Shown here in pieces: positions 17,772-27,437 of a DNA stretch of 64,000 nucleotides; the stretch's first letter is position 1; each line of letters opens with the position of its first letter. The notes under the pieces are model-generated. The model did not search any database. It was not told the DNA's origin and saw only the letters and a list, made by a program, of their open reading frames with translations. The position numbers were made by a program, and so were the translations under genes. The stretch lies in NCBI GenBank assembly GCA_038243995.1, contig JBBRTV010000023.1, positions 35,548 through 99,547 of the forward strand, in the 5' to 3' direction. Source of the DNA: Scleromatobacter sp038243995. GTDB lineage: Bacteria > Pseudomonadota > Gammaproteobacteria > Burkholderiales > Burkholderiaceae_C.

Positions 17772-18677
17772 TCACACGTGCGCGAAGCAGCCGTCGGCGA
17801 TGGCCTTCAGCCCGTCCGCCGTCAACGCGGCGTGCGCCGCCACCGCCGCGCGCAGCCAGCGCTCGCGCTCGATGTGCCACTCGGTCATGAGGAAGAGCTT
17901 GCCCGGACCGAAGGCCTCCCGGAGTTCCTTCTCGTACAGATCCTGGTAGCGGCCGCTGATGCCGATCTGCAGCACCGAGCCGACTTGCACGCCCGCCTCG
18001 CGCAGCGTCTGGCGCAGCGCCATGCCCTTGTCGGCGAGCCGCAGCCGGTAGGTGAACGTCCATTTCATGCCCACCGAGCCCAGTTCCATCGTCCAGGGCA
18101 GGGCGAGGGTGTCGACAAGGTATTCGATCGTCCGGTCGACCGTCCAGTCGAGCGAGCAGCTCATCCTGAAGAACTTGTCGAAGCGCGTCGAGTGCAGGTA
18201 GACGAACTCGCTGTCGGACATCTCGACGTCCGGCCAGGGAAACACGGCGACCTTGCCGGCGCTGGCCGAAGCCTGCGCGTCCTTGCCCCACAGCGACAGC
18301 AGTTCGGCCAGGGCCGCCGCGTAGTCGTGCCGGAAGTCCGCGACCTTCCGATGGGCCAGCAGGGGCGGCACCTCGCAGTCTTCGAGCAGCAGCGGAAGAA
18401 TGAAGGTTCCGCCCCGGGCCACCTGCGTCATGAGGGCCGCGTTCAGCTCTTCGCGCACCCACGCGGAGGCGACGGACGCCTTGCTGAGGACGATGGCGAA
18501 ATACGTCGCATCGGCCAGGCCGGCGTCGATCGCGCCGGGGATGCTCTCGCCGATGCGCAGGTCGAGCTTGTCGTACCAGACCGGCACGGAGTGCGCGGCG
18601 AGATCGGCGACGAGCCGGTCGACGAAGGGTTTGTCGACGCTCGAATGCGACACGAATACCTTGCCGATCGGGTTCAT
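17772..18677 (-). CDS. TIR-domain protein with uncharacterised C-terminal domain
   Basis: The 301-residue protein begins with a bacterial TIR domain: KVFVSHSSVDKPFVDRL at residues 6-22, the VWYDKLDLRIGESI segment at 33-46, then IVLSKASVASAWVREEL. Glu77 in WVREEL aligns with the catalytic glutamate of TIR NADases such as SARM1, so NAD+ cleavage is plausible. The rest (about 140-301) is a separate soluble domain I do not recognise, with no membrane segments. ATG 18677 has an excellent GGAGG site. The gene sits 153 bp downstream of groEL on the same strand, with only an intrinsic terminator between. TIR proteins of this kind often act in antiphage defence, but no ThsA, SAVED or Argonaute partner is adjacent. 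Confidence 0.8.
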   Translation of the reverse strand: MNPIGKVFVSHSSVDKPFVDRLVADLAAHSVPVWYDKLDLRIGESIPGAIDAGLADATYFAIVLSKASVASAWVREELNAALMTQVARGGTFILPLLLEDCEVPPLLAHRKVADFRHDYAAALAELLSLWGKDAQASASAGKVAVFPWPDVEMSDSEFVYLHSTRFDKFFRMSCSLDWTVDRTIEYLVDTLALPWTMELGSVGMKWTFTYRLRLADKGMALRQTLREAGVQVGSVLQIGISGRYQDLYEKELREAFGPGKLFLMTEWHIERERWLRAAVAAHAALTADGLKAIADGCFAHV

Positions 18678-18748
18678 GGTGCCTCCTCGGGCGGCGCGCC
18701 CCGGACTCGGGACGCTGCGCACAGGTCGCATTCTGAGCTTCCCGGACG

Positions 18749-18777
18749 AAAAAAGGGCTGCCCGAGGGCAGCCCTTT
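18749..18777 (-). terminator. Rho-independent terminator of groESL
   Basis: Read on the minus strand, a GGGCTGCCC / GGGCAGCCC stem extended by A-T pairs is followed by six T residues. It lies about 55 bp past the groEL stop. Incomplete termination here would feed the TIR gene. Confidence 0.85.
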
Positions 18778-18830
18778 CCTGTGTCGTGGAGACAGCCTCC
18801 GGGCAAGCGCGCGCTCGCCCGGAACGGACA

Positions 18831-20477
<1,647 letters not shown>

Positions 20478-20622
20478 GAGATGTTTCTCCGGAATTCAGT
20501 AAATCGGTGGGTGTGCATGCAGGACGGCGGCTTCGCCGGATCCGCGGCCGGGGCTTGCGCCGCCTGGCCGTACGCGATCCGGGACCGCCTGTGGCGCGAA
20601 GCGTCGCCGCGCGCCTTGCTGC

Positions 20623-20913
20623 TTACTTTTCGACGACGGCGAAGAGGTCTTCTTCGCGCATCACGAGCAGTTCGTCGCCGTCGACCTTGACGGTCTGGCC
20701 GCTGTACTTGCCGAACAGCACGCGATCGCCGACCTTGACGTTCAGGACGATGAAGTCGCCCTTGTCATTGCGCTTGCCCGGGCCCACGGCCAGGACTTCG
20801 CCCTGATCCGGCTTTTCGGCGGCGGCGTCGGGAATGACGATGCCCGAGGCGGTCTTGGTTTCTTGTTCCAGGCGCTTGACGACAACACGGTCGTGCAACG
20901 GACGAAGCTTCAT
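20623..20913 (-). CDS. groES: Co-chaperonin GroES (10 kDa)
   Basis: The 96-residue protein is full length. It starts with KLRPLHDRVVVKR and has the mobile-loop segment ETKTASGIVIPDAA near residues 17-30 and the YSGQTVKVDG / LLVMREEDLFAV C-terminus. It caps the GroEL cavity. I start it at ATG 20913, which has AAGGAGAT upstream; an in-frame ATG six codons earlier overlaps that ribosome site and is unlikely. It is the first gene of groESL, controlled by the promoter and CIRCE operator at 21022-21081. Confidence 0.97.
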   Translation of the reverse strand: MKLRPLHDRVVVKRLEQETKTASGIVIPDAAAEKPDQGEVLAVGPGKRNDKGDFIVLNVKVGDRVLFGKYSGQTVKVDGDELLVMREEDLFAVVEK

Positions 20914-21021
20914 TTGATCTCCTTCATGCATTCGCAGTAAGACTCGCGGCGGCTTATCACGTAAGTGAGTGCCTGCTCGCAGAGGATTGGGCGGGTGCTC
21001 CGGCGGCCCATGCCACCATCG

Positions 21022-21048
21022 CTAGCACTCGCGTCTGTTGAGTGCTAA
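21022..21048. promoter_or_regulatory. CIRCE element, HrcA operator of groESL
   Basis: CTAGCACTC-N9-GAGTGCTAA matches the CIRCE consensus TTAGCACTC-N9-GAGTGCTAA at 17 of 18 arm positions. It covers the predicted transcription start, so HrcA should repress groESL at normal temperature. Confidence 0.95.
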
Positions 21049-21052
21049 CAGC

Positions 21053-21081
21053 ATTATAGGGACGTGGCGTGACGTTTCAAG
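21053..21081 (-). promoter_or_regulatory. groESL promoter with overlapping sigma70 and sigma32 elements
   Basis: On the minus strand TTGAAA (21080-21075), a 16 bp spacer and a perfect TATAAT (21058-21053) make a sigma70 promoter. The same bases read CTTGAAA-N13-CCCTATAAT, close to the sigma32 consensus CTTGAAA-N13-14-CCCCAT. Together with CIRCE this suggests dual heat-shock control. Confidence 0.8.
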
Positions 21082-21128
21082 TGCTTCGGTGTCGCGACAT
21101 TCATGGAGGGCTTTCCCTCCGGCGTAGC

Positions 21129-21159
21129 TTGACCTCAAGTCGAGTTGAGCTTGCATCCT
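21129..21159 (+). promoter_or_regulatory. SoxR/MerR-type promoter of the MFS exporter
   Basis: A -35 TTGACC at 21129-21134 and a -10 CATCCT at 21154-21159 are separated by the 19 bp spacer typical of MerR-family promoters. An 18 bp dyad, CCTCAAGTC-GAGTTGAGC (21133-21150), fills the spacer. It resembles the SoxR box CCTCAAGTTAACTTGAGG. Confidence 0.6.
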
Positions 21160-21187
21160 GTGCGCTCCCTTCACTTTCGGCTTGTCC

Positions 21188-22591
21188 ATGGCTTCTGCGA
21201 CTCTTGATCTCGATGATCGGCCTGCCGAAACGCTCACTGGCCAGGGGCGCCTGGGCGCCTGCACGGGTGCCGTCGCCCTGGTCTCGCTGCTGGCATTCGA
21301 GACGATGGCTGTTGCTGCAGCGATGCCGGCGGTCGCGCTGGCGCTGGATGGCCTCCAGCTCTATGCGTTGGCCTTCGGCGGCATGCTGGCGACCTCGATT
21401 CTTGGAATGGTGCTCGCCGGAGGCTGGTCCGACCAGGGAAACTTGCTGCGGGCTACTGCCACGGGCCTGGCCACTTTCGCCGCCGGCCTGCTGATGGCCG
21501 GCTGCGCCGATCGCATGGCCTGGTTCGTCGCCGGCCGCATTGCCCAAGGCCTTGGAAGCGGGATGCTGGAAGTCGCCCTGTACGTCGGCATGGGGCAATT
21601 GGTTCCGACGTCGTTGCATCCGCGCCTGTTCGCGTTGTTTTCTGCCGCGTGGGTGGTGCCTGGATTGGTAGGTCCTCTTGTGGCAGCGGGGCTGGTCGAG
21701 CACATGGGGTGGCGTTCGGTGTTTCTCCTGGCGGTCGCCGCGACTCCCTTTGCCGCAGGGCTGCTGCTGCGCCCATTCAGTCGGCTCCCTGCGCCAGTGG
21801 CTCATGGCGACCGCTTGGCCCGTCGATACACGCGACTGCCCTGGGCTTTCCTGGCCGCGACGGGTGCTTTGCTGATGCAGGGCGCGAGCGTTGCGGGCTA
21901 CGGATGGGAATCAGCGATGACTGCAACGCTTGGCATGATCGCTTCGCTCGTGTCCGCCTGGCGTCTGCTTCCCGCCGGCACTCTGCGTGCTCGCCGCGGC
22001 CTGCCGGCGGTCATCGCGCTCCGCGGCTTGCTCGGTGCAGCGTTCGGCACTGCCGAGGTGTTCATTCCGCTCTACCTGACACGCGAGATGGGTTGGAGCC
22101 TCGGCCGTGCCGGGCTGGCCCTCAGCGTCGGGGCGGTGCTTTGGAGCTGCGGAAGTGCGGTGCAATCACGAGTTGCCTCGCAGAGGAGTCGTCGGTGCTT
22201 GCTGCGTGTCGGATTCCTGGCGGTCGCGTTCGGGATCGCCGCGGTCGCGGCATGCCTCGGCGCAGCGATGCCTGCCTGGACGTTCCTGGTCGGCTGGGGC
22301 GTGGCGGGCTTCGGAATCGGCATTGGCAGTCCGATGTTGTCGGTGTTGACGCTGGGCCTCTCCTTGGCCGCGCACCGCGGAAGTCGCTCCGCCGCCCTGC
22401 AACTGAGCAACTCGCTGTGCACGAGCGCTGCGCTGGCGATGGCCGGTTGCCTGATCTCGCTGCTCGGATCCTCTGGTGCGCACGGATTCATGTCCGTGAT
22501 GGCGTTGGCGAGCGCATTGGCCATGATGGGTGCCGTCTCTGTCGGTCGCGCGCACGGAGCGGCCTTTCCGTCCCGGGAGCGAGCCTGCTGA
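21188..22591 (+). CDS. MFS family drug exporter (DHA2-like)
   Basis: The protein of about 467 residues has 12 or more hydrophobic segments. Segment 3 is followed by GRIAQGLGSGMLEVALYVG near residue 117, similar to motif C of drug:proton antiporters, and GGWSDQGNLLRATA resembles the motif A loop after segment 2. It probably exports a toxic or redox-active compound across the inner membrane by proton exchange. I start it at ATG 21188. A SoxR-like promoter lies just upstream. Codon third positions look less GC-rich than in the neighbours, which may indicate transfer. It is divergent from groES. Confidence 0.8.
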   Translation: MASATLDLDDRPAETLTGQGRLGACTGAVALVSLLAFETMAVAAAMPAVALALDGLQLYALAFGGMLATSILGMVLAGGWSDQGNLLRATATGLATFAAGLLMAGCADRMAWFVAGRIAQGLGSGMLEVALYVGMGQLVPTSLHPRLFALFSAAWVVPGLVGPLVAAGLVEHMGWRSVFLLAVAATPFAAGLLLRPFSRLPAPVAHGDRLARRYTRLPWAFLAATGALLMQGASVAGYGWESAMTATLGMIASLVSAWRLLPAGTLRARRGLPAVIALRGLLGAAFGTAEVFIPLYLTREMGWSLGRAGLALSVGAVLWSCGSAVQSRVASQRSRRCLLRVGFLAVAFGIAAVAACLGAAMPAWTFLVGWGVAGFGIGIGSPMLSVLTLGLSLAAHRGSRSAALQLSNSLCTSAALAMAGCLISLLGSSGAHGFMSVMALASALAMMGAVSVGRAHGAAFPSRERAC

Positions 22592-22595
22592 ATGA

Positions 22596-22619
22596 CAGCT
22601 CGAGGGACAGCTCGAGGGA
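22596..22619. repeat. 12 bp tandem repeat after the MFS gene
   Basis: The unit ACAGCTCGAGGG occurs twice in a row just past the MFS stop codon. Each unit contains the palindrome GCTCGAG-like core. No function is apparent. Confidence 0.5.
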
Positions 22620-22690
22620 CGAGTGGCGCGGTGCCTGTGGATGCGGCCCCGGGCTTCCCAGCCGCGGCCTGGCAGGGTGCGTCGCGCGCC

Positions 22691-23176
22691 CTAGACCTGC
22701 CCGTTGCCCGCCGCGACGTTGATCGCCTTGCGCGCGTCGGTCTGGAATCCGACCGGGTCCTGGAGCCCCGCGAAGCGCAGGTCTTCGCTGCCCGTGCCGC
22801 GTATCGTGAGGGTGCCGCAGCGCGTCATGCGCTGCCACAGGCTCTGGTCGACGTCCAGGCTCTCCACGCGGTTGAGCATCACCGTCGAGGTGTGGCGGCT
22901 GACCAGCCCGGTCTGCAGGATCACGTAGCGGTCGGTCAGCCGGATGCGCATCGCGCTGCGCCGCACCAGGGCGCCGCAGCAGAACCACAGGAACAAGAGC
23001 CCGCCGGCGACGGCGACTCCGATCCCGAGATCGTCCTTCCGATAGAGCCCCCAGGCGGCGGCGGCCGCACCGGCCAGCCCGAGCGCGATCTTCGGCCATA
23101 GCGCCCACCACGAGACGCACGCCTCGCGGATCACGCGCTCTCCGGTCGCGGGTTCGGTACTGTCTTGTAGTGCCAT
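22691..23176 (-). CDS. PH-domain (bPH2/YdbT-like) membrane protein
   Basis: The 161-residue protein has two adjacent membrane segments (IALGLAGAAAAAWGLY and IGVAVAGGLLFLWFCCGALV, about 30-70). A bacterial PH domain follows: MRIRLTDRYVILQTGLVSR, then LNRVESLDVDQSLWQRM and GTLTIRGTGSEDLRF, which are characteristic of the bPH2 family. The function of these proteins is generally unknown; they are thought to be envelope-associated. GGGAGGCG precedes ATG 23176. It is convergent with the MFS gene and divergent from the histidine kinase at 23403. Confidence 0.8.
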   Translation of the reverse strand: MALQDSTEPATGERVIREACVSWWALWPKIALGLAGAAAAAWGLYRKDDLGIGVAVAGGLLFLWFCCGALVRRSAMRIRLTDRYVILQTGLVSRHTSTVMLNRVESLDVDQSLWQRMTRCGTLTIRGTGSEDLRFAGLQDPVGFQTDARKAINVAAGNGQV

Positions 23177-23402
23177 GTCTTCGCCTCCCGGTCCTGCGCC
23201 GGGAGCGCAGTGAAAGGCGATTCTGACAGCCGGTGGACGGGTACGGCCGTCCGGACGATCGCCGTGGGTGAAATTGGGTGAACTTCGGCGAAGGCGCCAC
23301 CCGCCGACGCTATCGGGACGGCCGGCTTCGGGGCCATGACAGAGCGTGCATACTTGACCAGCCCCGCGTTTCGAGGGCGCTGCCCACAATCCTCGCTCCC
23401 GC

Positions 23403-24719
23403 ATGCCCACCCTGTCCGAACAGCTCGCCGCGCTCGCCGCCCATTTCGCGCTCCGGCGCGAGGCCATCCTCGGCACCTGGCGCGCCGCCGTGACGGCCGA
23501 TCCGCTGCTCGTGACCGGGGCCGCGCTGCCGCGCGCCCAGCTCCACGACCACATTCCGGCCCTGCTGGAGGATTTCGAAGCGAGGCTGACGACCCAGCAG
23601 GTGGCGGAGCGCCGGCAGGCCAGGGAAGAGCAGAAGGCGGATGCCGCCGCGCATGGCCTGCACCGCTGGCAGCAGGGCTTCAATCTCGAGGAGGTGACGC
23701 GCGAACTCGGACGGCTGAACGAGTGCGTCGTCCAGGAGCTCGACAGCTTCGCGAGCAACCGGGCCGAAGTCGCGCCGGGCACGATGGCCGAGGCGCGCCG
23801 GCGCTGGGCCGCGTCGTTCAGCGTCGCGGTCACCGCCAGCACGTCGCAGTACTTCAAACTGCAGCAGATGGAAGCGGCCGGCCATGTCAGCGACCTCGAG
23901 CAGGCGCTCGTTTCCTTGCGGGAACTGGAAGCGCGACGCGCCGAACTCTGGCAGCAGGCCGCCCACGACCTGCGTGGCAACCTGGGCGTCGTGACGACCG
24001 CGACGGCGGGGCTGACCTCGGTCCAGGTGTCGAACGACGGTCGCGCCGCCTTCCTCGGCCTGCTGGAGCGCAACGTGCGGTCGCTGCATCGCCTGCTCGA
24101 AGACGTGACGGGACTTGCGCGGCTGCAGGGCGGGCAGGAGCATCTTCGTGTTGCGCCGATCGACGCGACGCCGCTGCTGCGCGAGATCTGCGAAAGCCTG
24201 CAGCCGCTGGCGCAGGAACGCAAGCTCTACCTCCGCGTGGACGGCCCTGAGTCCTGCCGGGTCGAAGGCGATGCGGTCAAGCTCCGGCGGATCGTCCAGA
24301 ACCTCGTCCTGAACGCCACGCGATACACGCTGCAAGGCGGTGTCACGGTGACCTGGGGCCTGAACGATGTCGCCGACGGCGATCGGTGGTTCGTCCAGGT
24401 GCAGGATACCGGGCCGGGCTTCCTGGCCGGATCGGGATCCGAACTGGTCGCAGCGCTCGGCGTGGCCACCGGCCACGCGAAGACGCTCGACGCGGACGCG
24501 CTCTCCGGCGAGGTGACGCATGTCGCCGTCCAGCCCCTGGAACCGGCCCGGACGCAGGGGCCCGATCGTCGCGTTCCTCCGCTCCCGGGCGAGGGCATCG
24601 GGCTGTCGATCGTCAAGCGGCTGTGCGAACTGCTCGATGCGACGATCGAACTTGATTCCAGGATGGGCGAGGGAACGACCTTCCGCGTGCTGATCCCCCG
24701 GCAATACGACGCGCGTTAG
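23403..24719 (+). CDS. Soluble sensor histidine kinase with RsbRD-like N-terminal domain
   Basis: The 438-residue protein has no membrane segment. Residues 1-150 form a helical domain resembling the RsbRD N-terminal sensor domain. The HisKA part has the phospho-acceptor His188 in QQAAHDLRGNLG. The ATPase part has the N box QNLVLNATRY, the G1 box DTGPGF and the G2 box GEGIGLSIVKRL. About 60 residues between G1 and G2 are longer than usual and Pro/Arg-rich near the end. No response regulator is adjacent. Its stop codon lies 17 bp from that of a second histidine kinase on the other strand. The signal it senses is unknown. Confidence 0.85.
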   Translation: MPTLSEQLAALAAHFALRREAILGTWRAAVTADPLLVTGAALPRAQLHDHIPALLEDFEARLTTQQVAERRQAREEQKADAAAHGLHRWQQGFNLEEVTRELGRLNECVVQELDSFASNRAEVAPGTMAEARRRWAASFSVAVTASTSQYFKLQQMEAAGHVSDLEQALVSLRELEARRAELWQQAAHDLRGNLGVVTTATAGLTSVQVSNDGRAAFLGLLERNVRSLHRLLEDVTGLARLQGGQEHLRVAPIDATPLLREICESLQPLAQERKLYLRVDGPESCRVEGDAVKLRRIVQNLVLNATRYTLQGGVTVTWGLNDVADGDRWFVQVQDTGPGFLAGSGSELVAALGVATGHAKTLDADALSGEVTHVAVQPLEPARTQGPDRRVPPLPGEGIGLSIVKRLCELLDATIELDSRMGEGTTFRVLIPRQYDAR

Positions 24720-24736
24720 ACACCCTGTCCTGCGCT

Positions 24737-25867
24737 TCAGTCGGACCCGGTCTGCGGGATAGCCATGCGCATCGTCGTCCCGTCCGGCCCGCTCTGCACG
24801 ACCTCGACGCTGCCGCCGTGCAGGGCCATCACCTGCCGCACGATGTAGAGGCCGAGACCATGGCCGGCGAAGGCGCTGCTGCCGCGGGCGCCGCGTTCGA
24901 ACAGGCGCGGCAGGATGTCGGGGTCGATGCCGCGGCCGCGGTCGCCCACGTCGATGACCAGCACGGCCGGGTCGTCGGAGTCGGTCAGCCGCACGTCGAC
25001 CGGGGCGTCGGGCGGGCTGTGATTCAGGGCGTTCGACAGCAGGTTGCGCAGGGCCAGGCGCACGAGGCTCATGTCCATCCGGGCCGTGCGCGTGGAAGTG
25101 TCGCGTTGCAAGCGGACGCGCGCCCGCTCCTCGCGCGGCAGATCGGCGATCGCGACGGCCATCACCGTGTCGATATCGGTATCGGTCTGGCGGATCGGCT
25201 CGGGCCGCGCGAGCAGGGCGGCGACTGCCAGCGTGTTGTCCACGTTGGAAAGCACCTGGCCGAGGACTTTCTCGACCTTGACCATGCGGTCCGTGGCATC
25301 GGCGTGGCCGATTTCGTGCAGCACCTGGCGTGCGCTCTGCAAGGCCGCGGAAGCGTTGTTCAGGGGCTGGCGCACCTCGTGGGCGAGCACGGCCAGCATC
25401 TCGGTGCGCTCGTCCAGCATCGTCGCCAGGCGTTGCGCGTGCTCCTCGATCTGCGTTCGCAGCCTGCGTTCGAGGATCAGGGCCGCCTGCGTTTCCTTGA
25501 GCTGGGTCACCTCGGTGACCTGGACGAGGAAGCCGCGCACGACGCCGCCGACGAGGTCGGGTATGTAGTGGGCGAGGCTGTGCCGCTGGACGCCGCCGGG
25601 CCCGGGAACGATGCGCTCGAAGGTCTGTTCCTCGCCCCGGAGCGCGGCTCGGATGTAGTCTTCGTTGAGCGCGAACAGCTCCGCTCCCAGCAGGCCCTGG
25701 ATCGGCTGGCCGAGCAGGCTGTCGGCGTCCACGCCGAACCATCGTTCGTAGGCACGGTTGGCGAACCGGCAGCGCAGGTCGCGATCCCAGTACGCCAGCA
25801 TCGACGGCACGCGGTCGACGAGCAGGCGCATGTGGTAATCGGTGTCGTGGGCGGGATCGTCGGTCAT
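24737..25867 (-). CDS. PAS-domain sensor histidine kinase
   Basis: The 376-residue cytoplasmic protein has a PAS domain at about 15-130 (VDRVPSMLAYWDRDLRCRFA, YERWFGVDADSLLGQ). A short coiled coil follows, then HisKA with His163 in AVLAHEVRQPLN. The HATPase domain has the N box RNLLSNALNHS, G1 DVGDRGRGID and G2 GHGLGLYIVRQV. There is no response regulator nearby, and it is convergent with the other orphan kinase. I start it at ATG 25867; an in-frame ATG ten codons earlier is possible. A partner protein must be encoded elsewhere. Confidence 0.85.
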   Translation of the reverse strand: MTDDPAHDTDYHMRLLVDRVPSMLAYWDRDLRCRFANRAYERWFGVDADSLLGQPIQGLLGAELFALNEDYIRAALRGEEQTFERIVPGPGGVQRHSLAHYIPDLVGGVVRGFLVQVTEVTQLKETQAALILERRLRTQIEEHAQRLATMLDERTEMLAVLAHEVRQPLNNASAALQSARQVLHEIGHADATDRMVKVEKVLGQVLSNVDNTLAVAALLARPEPIRQTDTDIDTVMAVAIADLPREERARVRLQRDTSTRTARMDMSLVRLALRNLLSNALNHSPPDAPVDVRLTDSDDPAVLVIDVGDRGRGIDPDILPRLFERGARGSSAFAGHGLGLYIVRQVMALHGGSVEVVQSGPDGTTMRMAIPQTGSD

Positions 25868-25990
25868 CGGAGCGCAAGCATGCGGGATCGGCGGCAATAC
25901 GTCGAGTGCTTCCGGCGGGCGCCGATCCGCCTGGATGGGCGCGGGCAGCCGCTCCCCCGGGCCGGATGCGACCGCACGATGCCTGCCTGC

Positions 25991-27320
25991 TCAGCGCGCC
26001 GCGGCGCCCGCCACCGGCACGACGTACAGCGTGATCGAATTCGCCGGCAGCCTCGCCCGGATCGTGCCGCCGACCACGGCCGCGTCGGCCGCGTGCTGAA
26101 TGGCCGACAGGTTCGCTGGCCCGTAGCGCCAGACTTTGGCGTTGGCGCCCGCCGCGAAGTGGCTCAGCGTGATGACGCTGGTCAGTTTGATCCCGGACTT
26201 GTCGACGGCCATCAGCGTCAGCGCGCCCGTCTTGCCGCGGCGCGCGGCGTACACGGCGAGCTTGCCCTGGTCGGCGCTCGTGGCGCGCACCCCCGTGTTG
26301 CCGAAGCCGCTCGCCTTGCCGTCGTAGTTCGGGTACATGCGGAACGCAAATGCCCCCGGGGCGGTAGACGCGGGCGGCGACCACAGGGTCGCCAGGTCGA
26401 CGCCTTCGCGGCCGAAGATGCCCAGGAAATCTGCCTGGGCGCGCGCGCCGTTGATGTCGTCCAGCGCGCCCCAGTTGTATTCGCTGAGCGCGAGCCGGGT
26501 GCCGGGATAGTCGGCGGCGACCCAGTCGCGCATGCGCGGGACGAGTTGTACGGTGTCGGCGATCCAGCTCTCGTCGACGTAGGTCGGATCCCAGAGTGCG
26601 CGCGTCGAGCGCAGGCGCAGCGCGTCGGTCGCGGCGTCGGTGGCGCCGCTGGTGATGCCGGCGCCTTGCGGGTAGCAGTGCTCGTCGAGGTAGTCGAGGA
26701 TGCGCACGCCGTGCTGCTGCTCGTACACGCGCATCTGCTGCAGGTACCACTGCGCGAGCGGCACGCCGCCGTGGGCGTTGCGATCCTTCGGGTCGTTGCA
26801 CCAGGCACCGCCAGGCGCCGTGTCGAGATCCGAGTAGAAGTACGCGGTCCATCCCCAGCTCGCCGGGCCGAGCGTCTGCGCGCTCGGGTCGACGGCCTTC
26901 AGGGCCGCGCCGGATGGCCAGGTACGGTCGCGCAGCTCGTCGTAGCCGAGGGCCTGGGGACGGACGTCGCGGTGCGTGAAGCGTCAGAGCTCCAGCTCGT
27001 TGTCGAGCGCGTAGAACGCTACGCCGCCCGTGGCGGCCGTGCCGTGGGCGGCGACGCTGCCCGTGTTCAGGACGTCGATCTGCCAGTTGTAGCGCGTGGT
27101 CGAGTTGCCGCACCAGCGGCGCACCGGCAGGCCGAGCTCCCTGGCCAAGGCCTCGGGCGCGAAATTCATGCCGTAGATGTCGCCGCTGATCGGATGGATG
27201 TCGGCCGTCGCGTCGACGACCACCCTCGGCCCGCCGGCTGCGGCGGCCGGGAAGGCGGCGGCGCAGAAGCAGGCGGCCGCGACGGCCAGGCGGGTGCGCA
27301 GGCGGCGCGGCGCGTCGCAT
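25991..27320 (-). pseudogene. Glycoside hydrolase family 44 gene, inactivated
   Basis: The translated remains match GH44 endoglucanases: a signal peptide, then HPISGDIYGMNFAPEALA and GLPVRRWCGNSTTRYNWQ, and later FYALDNE, THRDVRP, GYDELRDRTWP and SEYNWGALDD. Three lesions are visible. The ATG at 27320, with a good GGAG site, is in a different frame from the signal peptide. About 130 residues are missing between NWQID (near 27070) and GGVAFYALDNE. An in-frame TGA at 26984-26986 replaces the expected tryptophan codon in ELW-FTHRDV; the same frame then stays open to 25991. The gene once encoded a secreted beta-glucan hydrolase. Confidence 0.85.
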
Positions 27321-27437
27321 GTCCTACTGCGGTCTCCGGATACCCTGTTGGGGGACACTCCGGCTGAGCTTCGCGCGACGATGGCTCCTCTCACTCCCCG
27401 ATGCGGCGTGCCCGCCGACCCTTCCCAGAACGCCCCC

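Noticed and set aside
17555..18830. A complete Thoeris or CBASS-type defence system around the TIR gene
   Set aside because: The flanking genes are engB and groEL, both core genes. No ThsA, SAVED, cyclase or other effector is present.
23310..27320. Minus-strand open frame of over 1300 codons across both kinases and the GH44 remnant
   Set aside because: It is the off-frame antisense of two clear histidine kinases and the GH44 pseudogene. Only its ATG at 27320 is of interest, as the probable original GH44 start.
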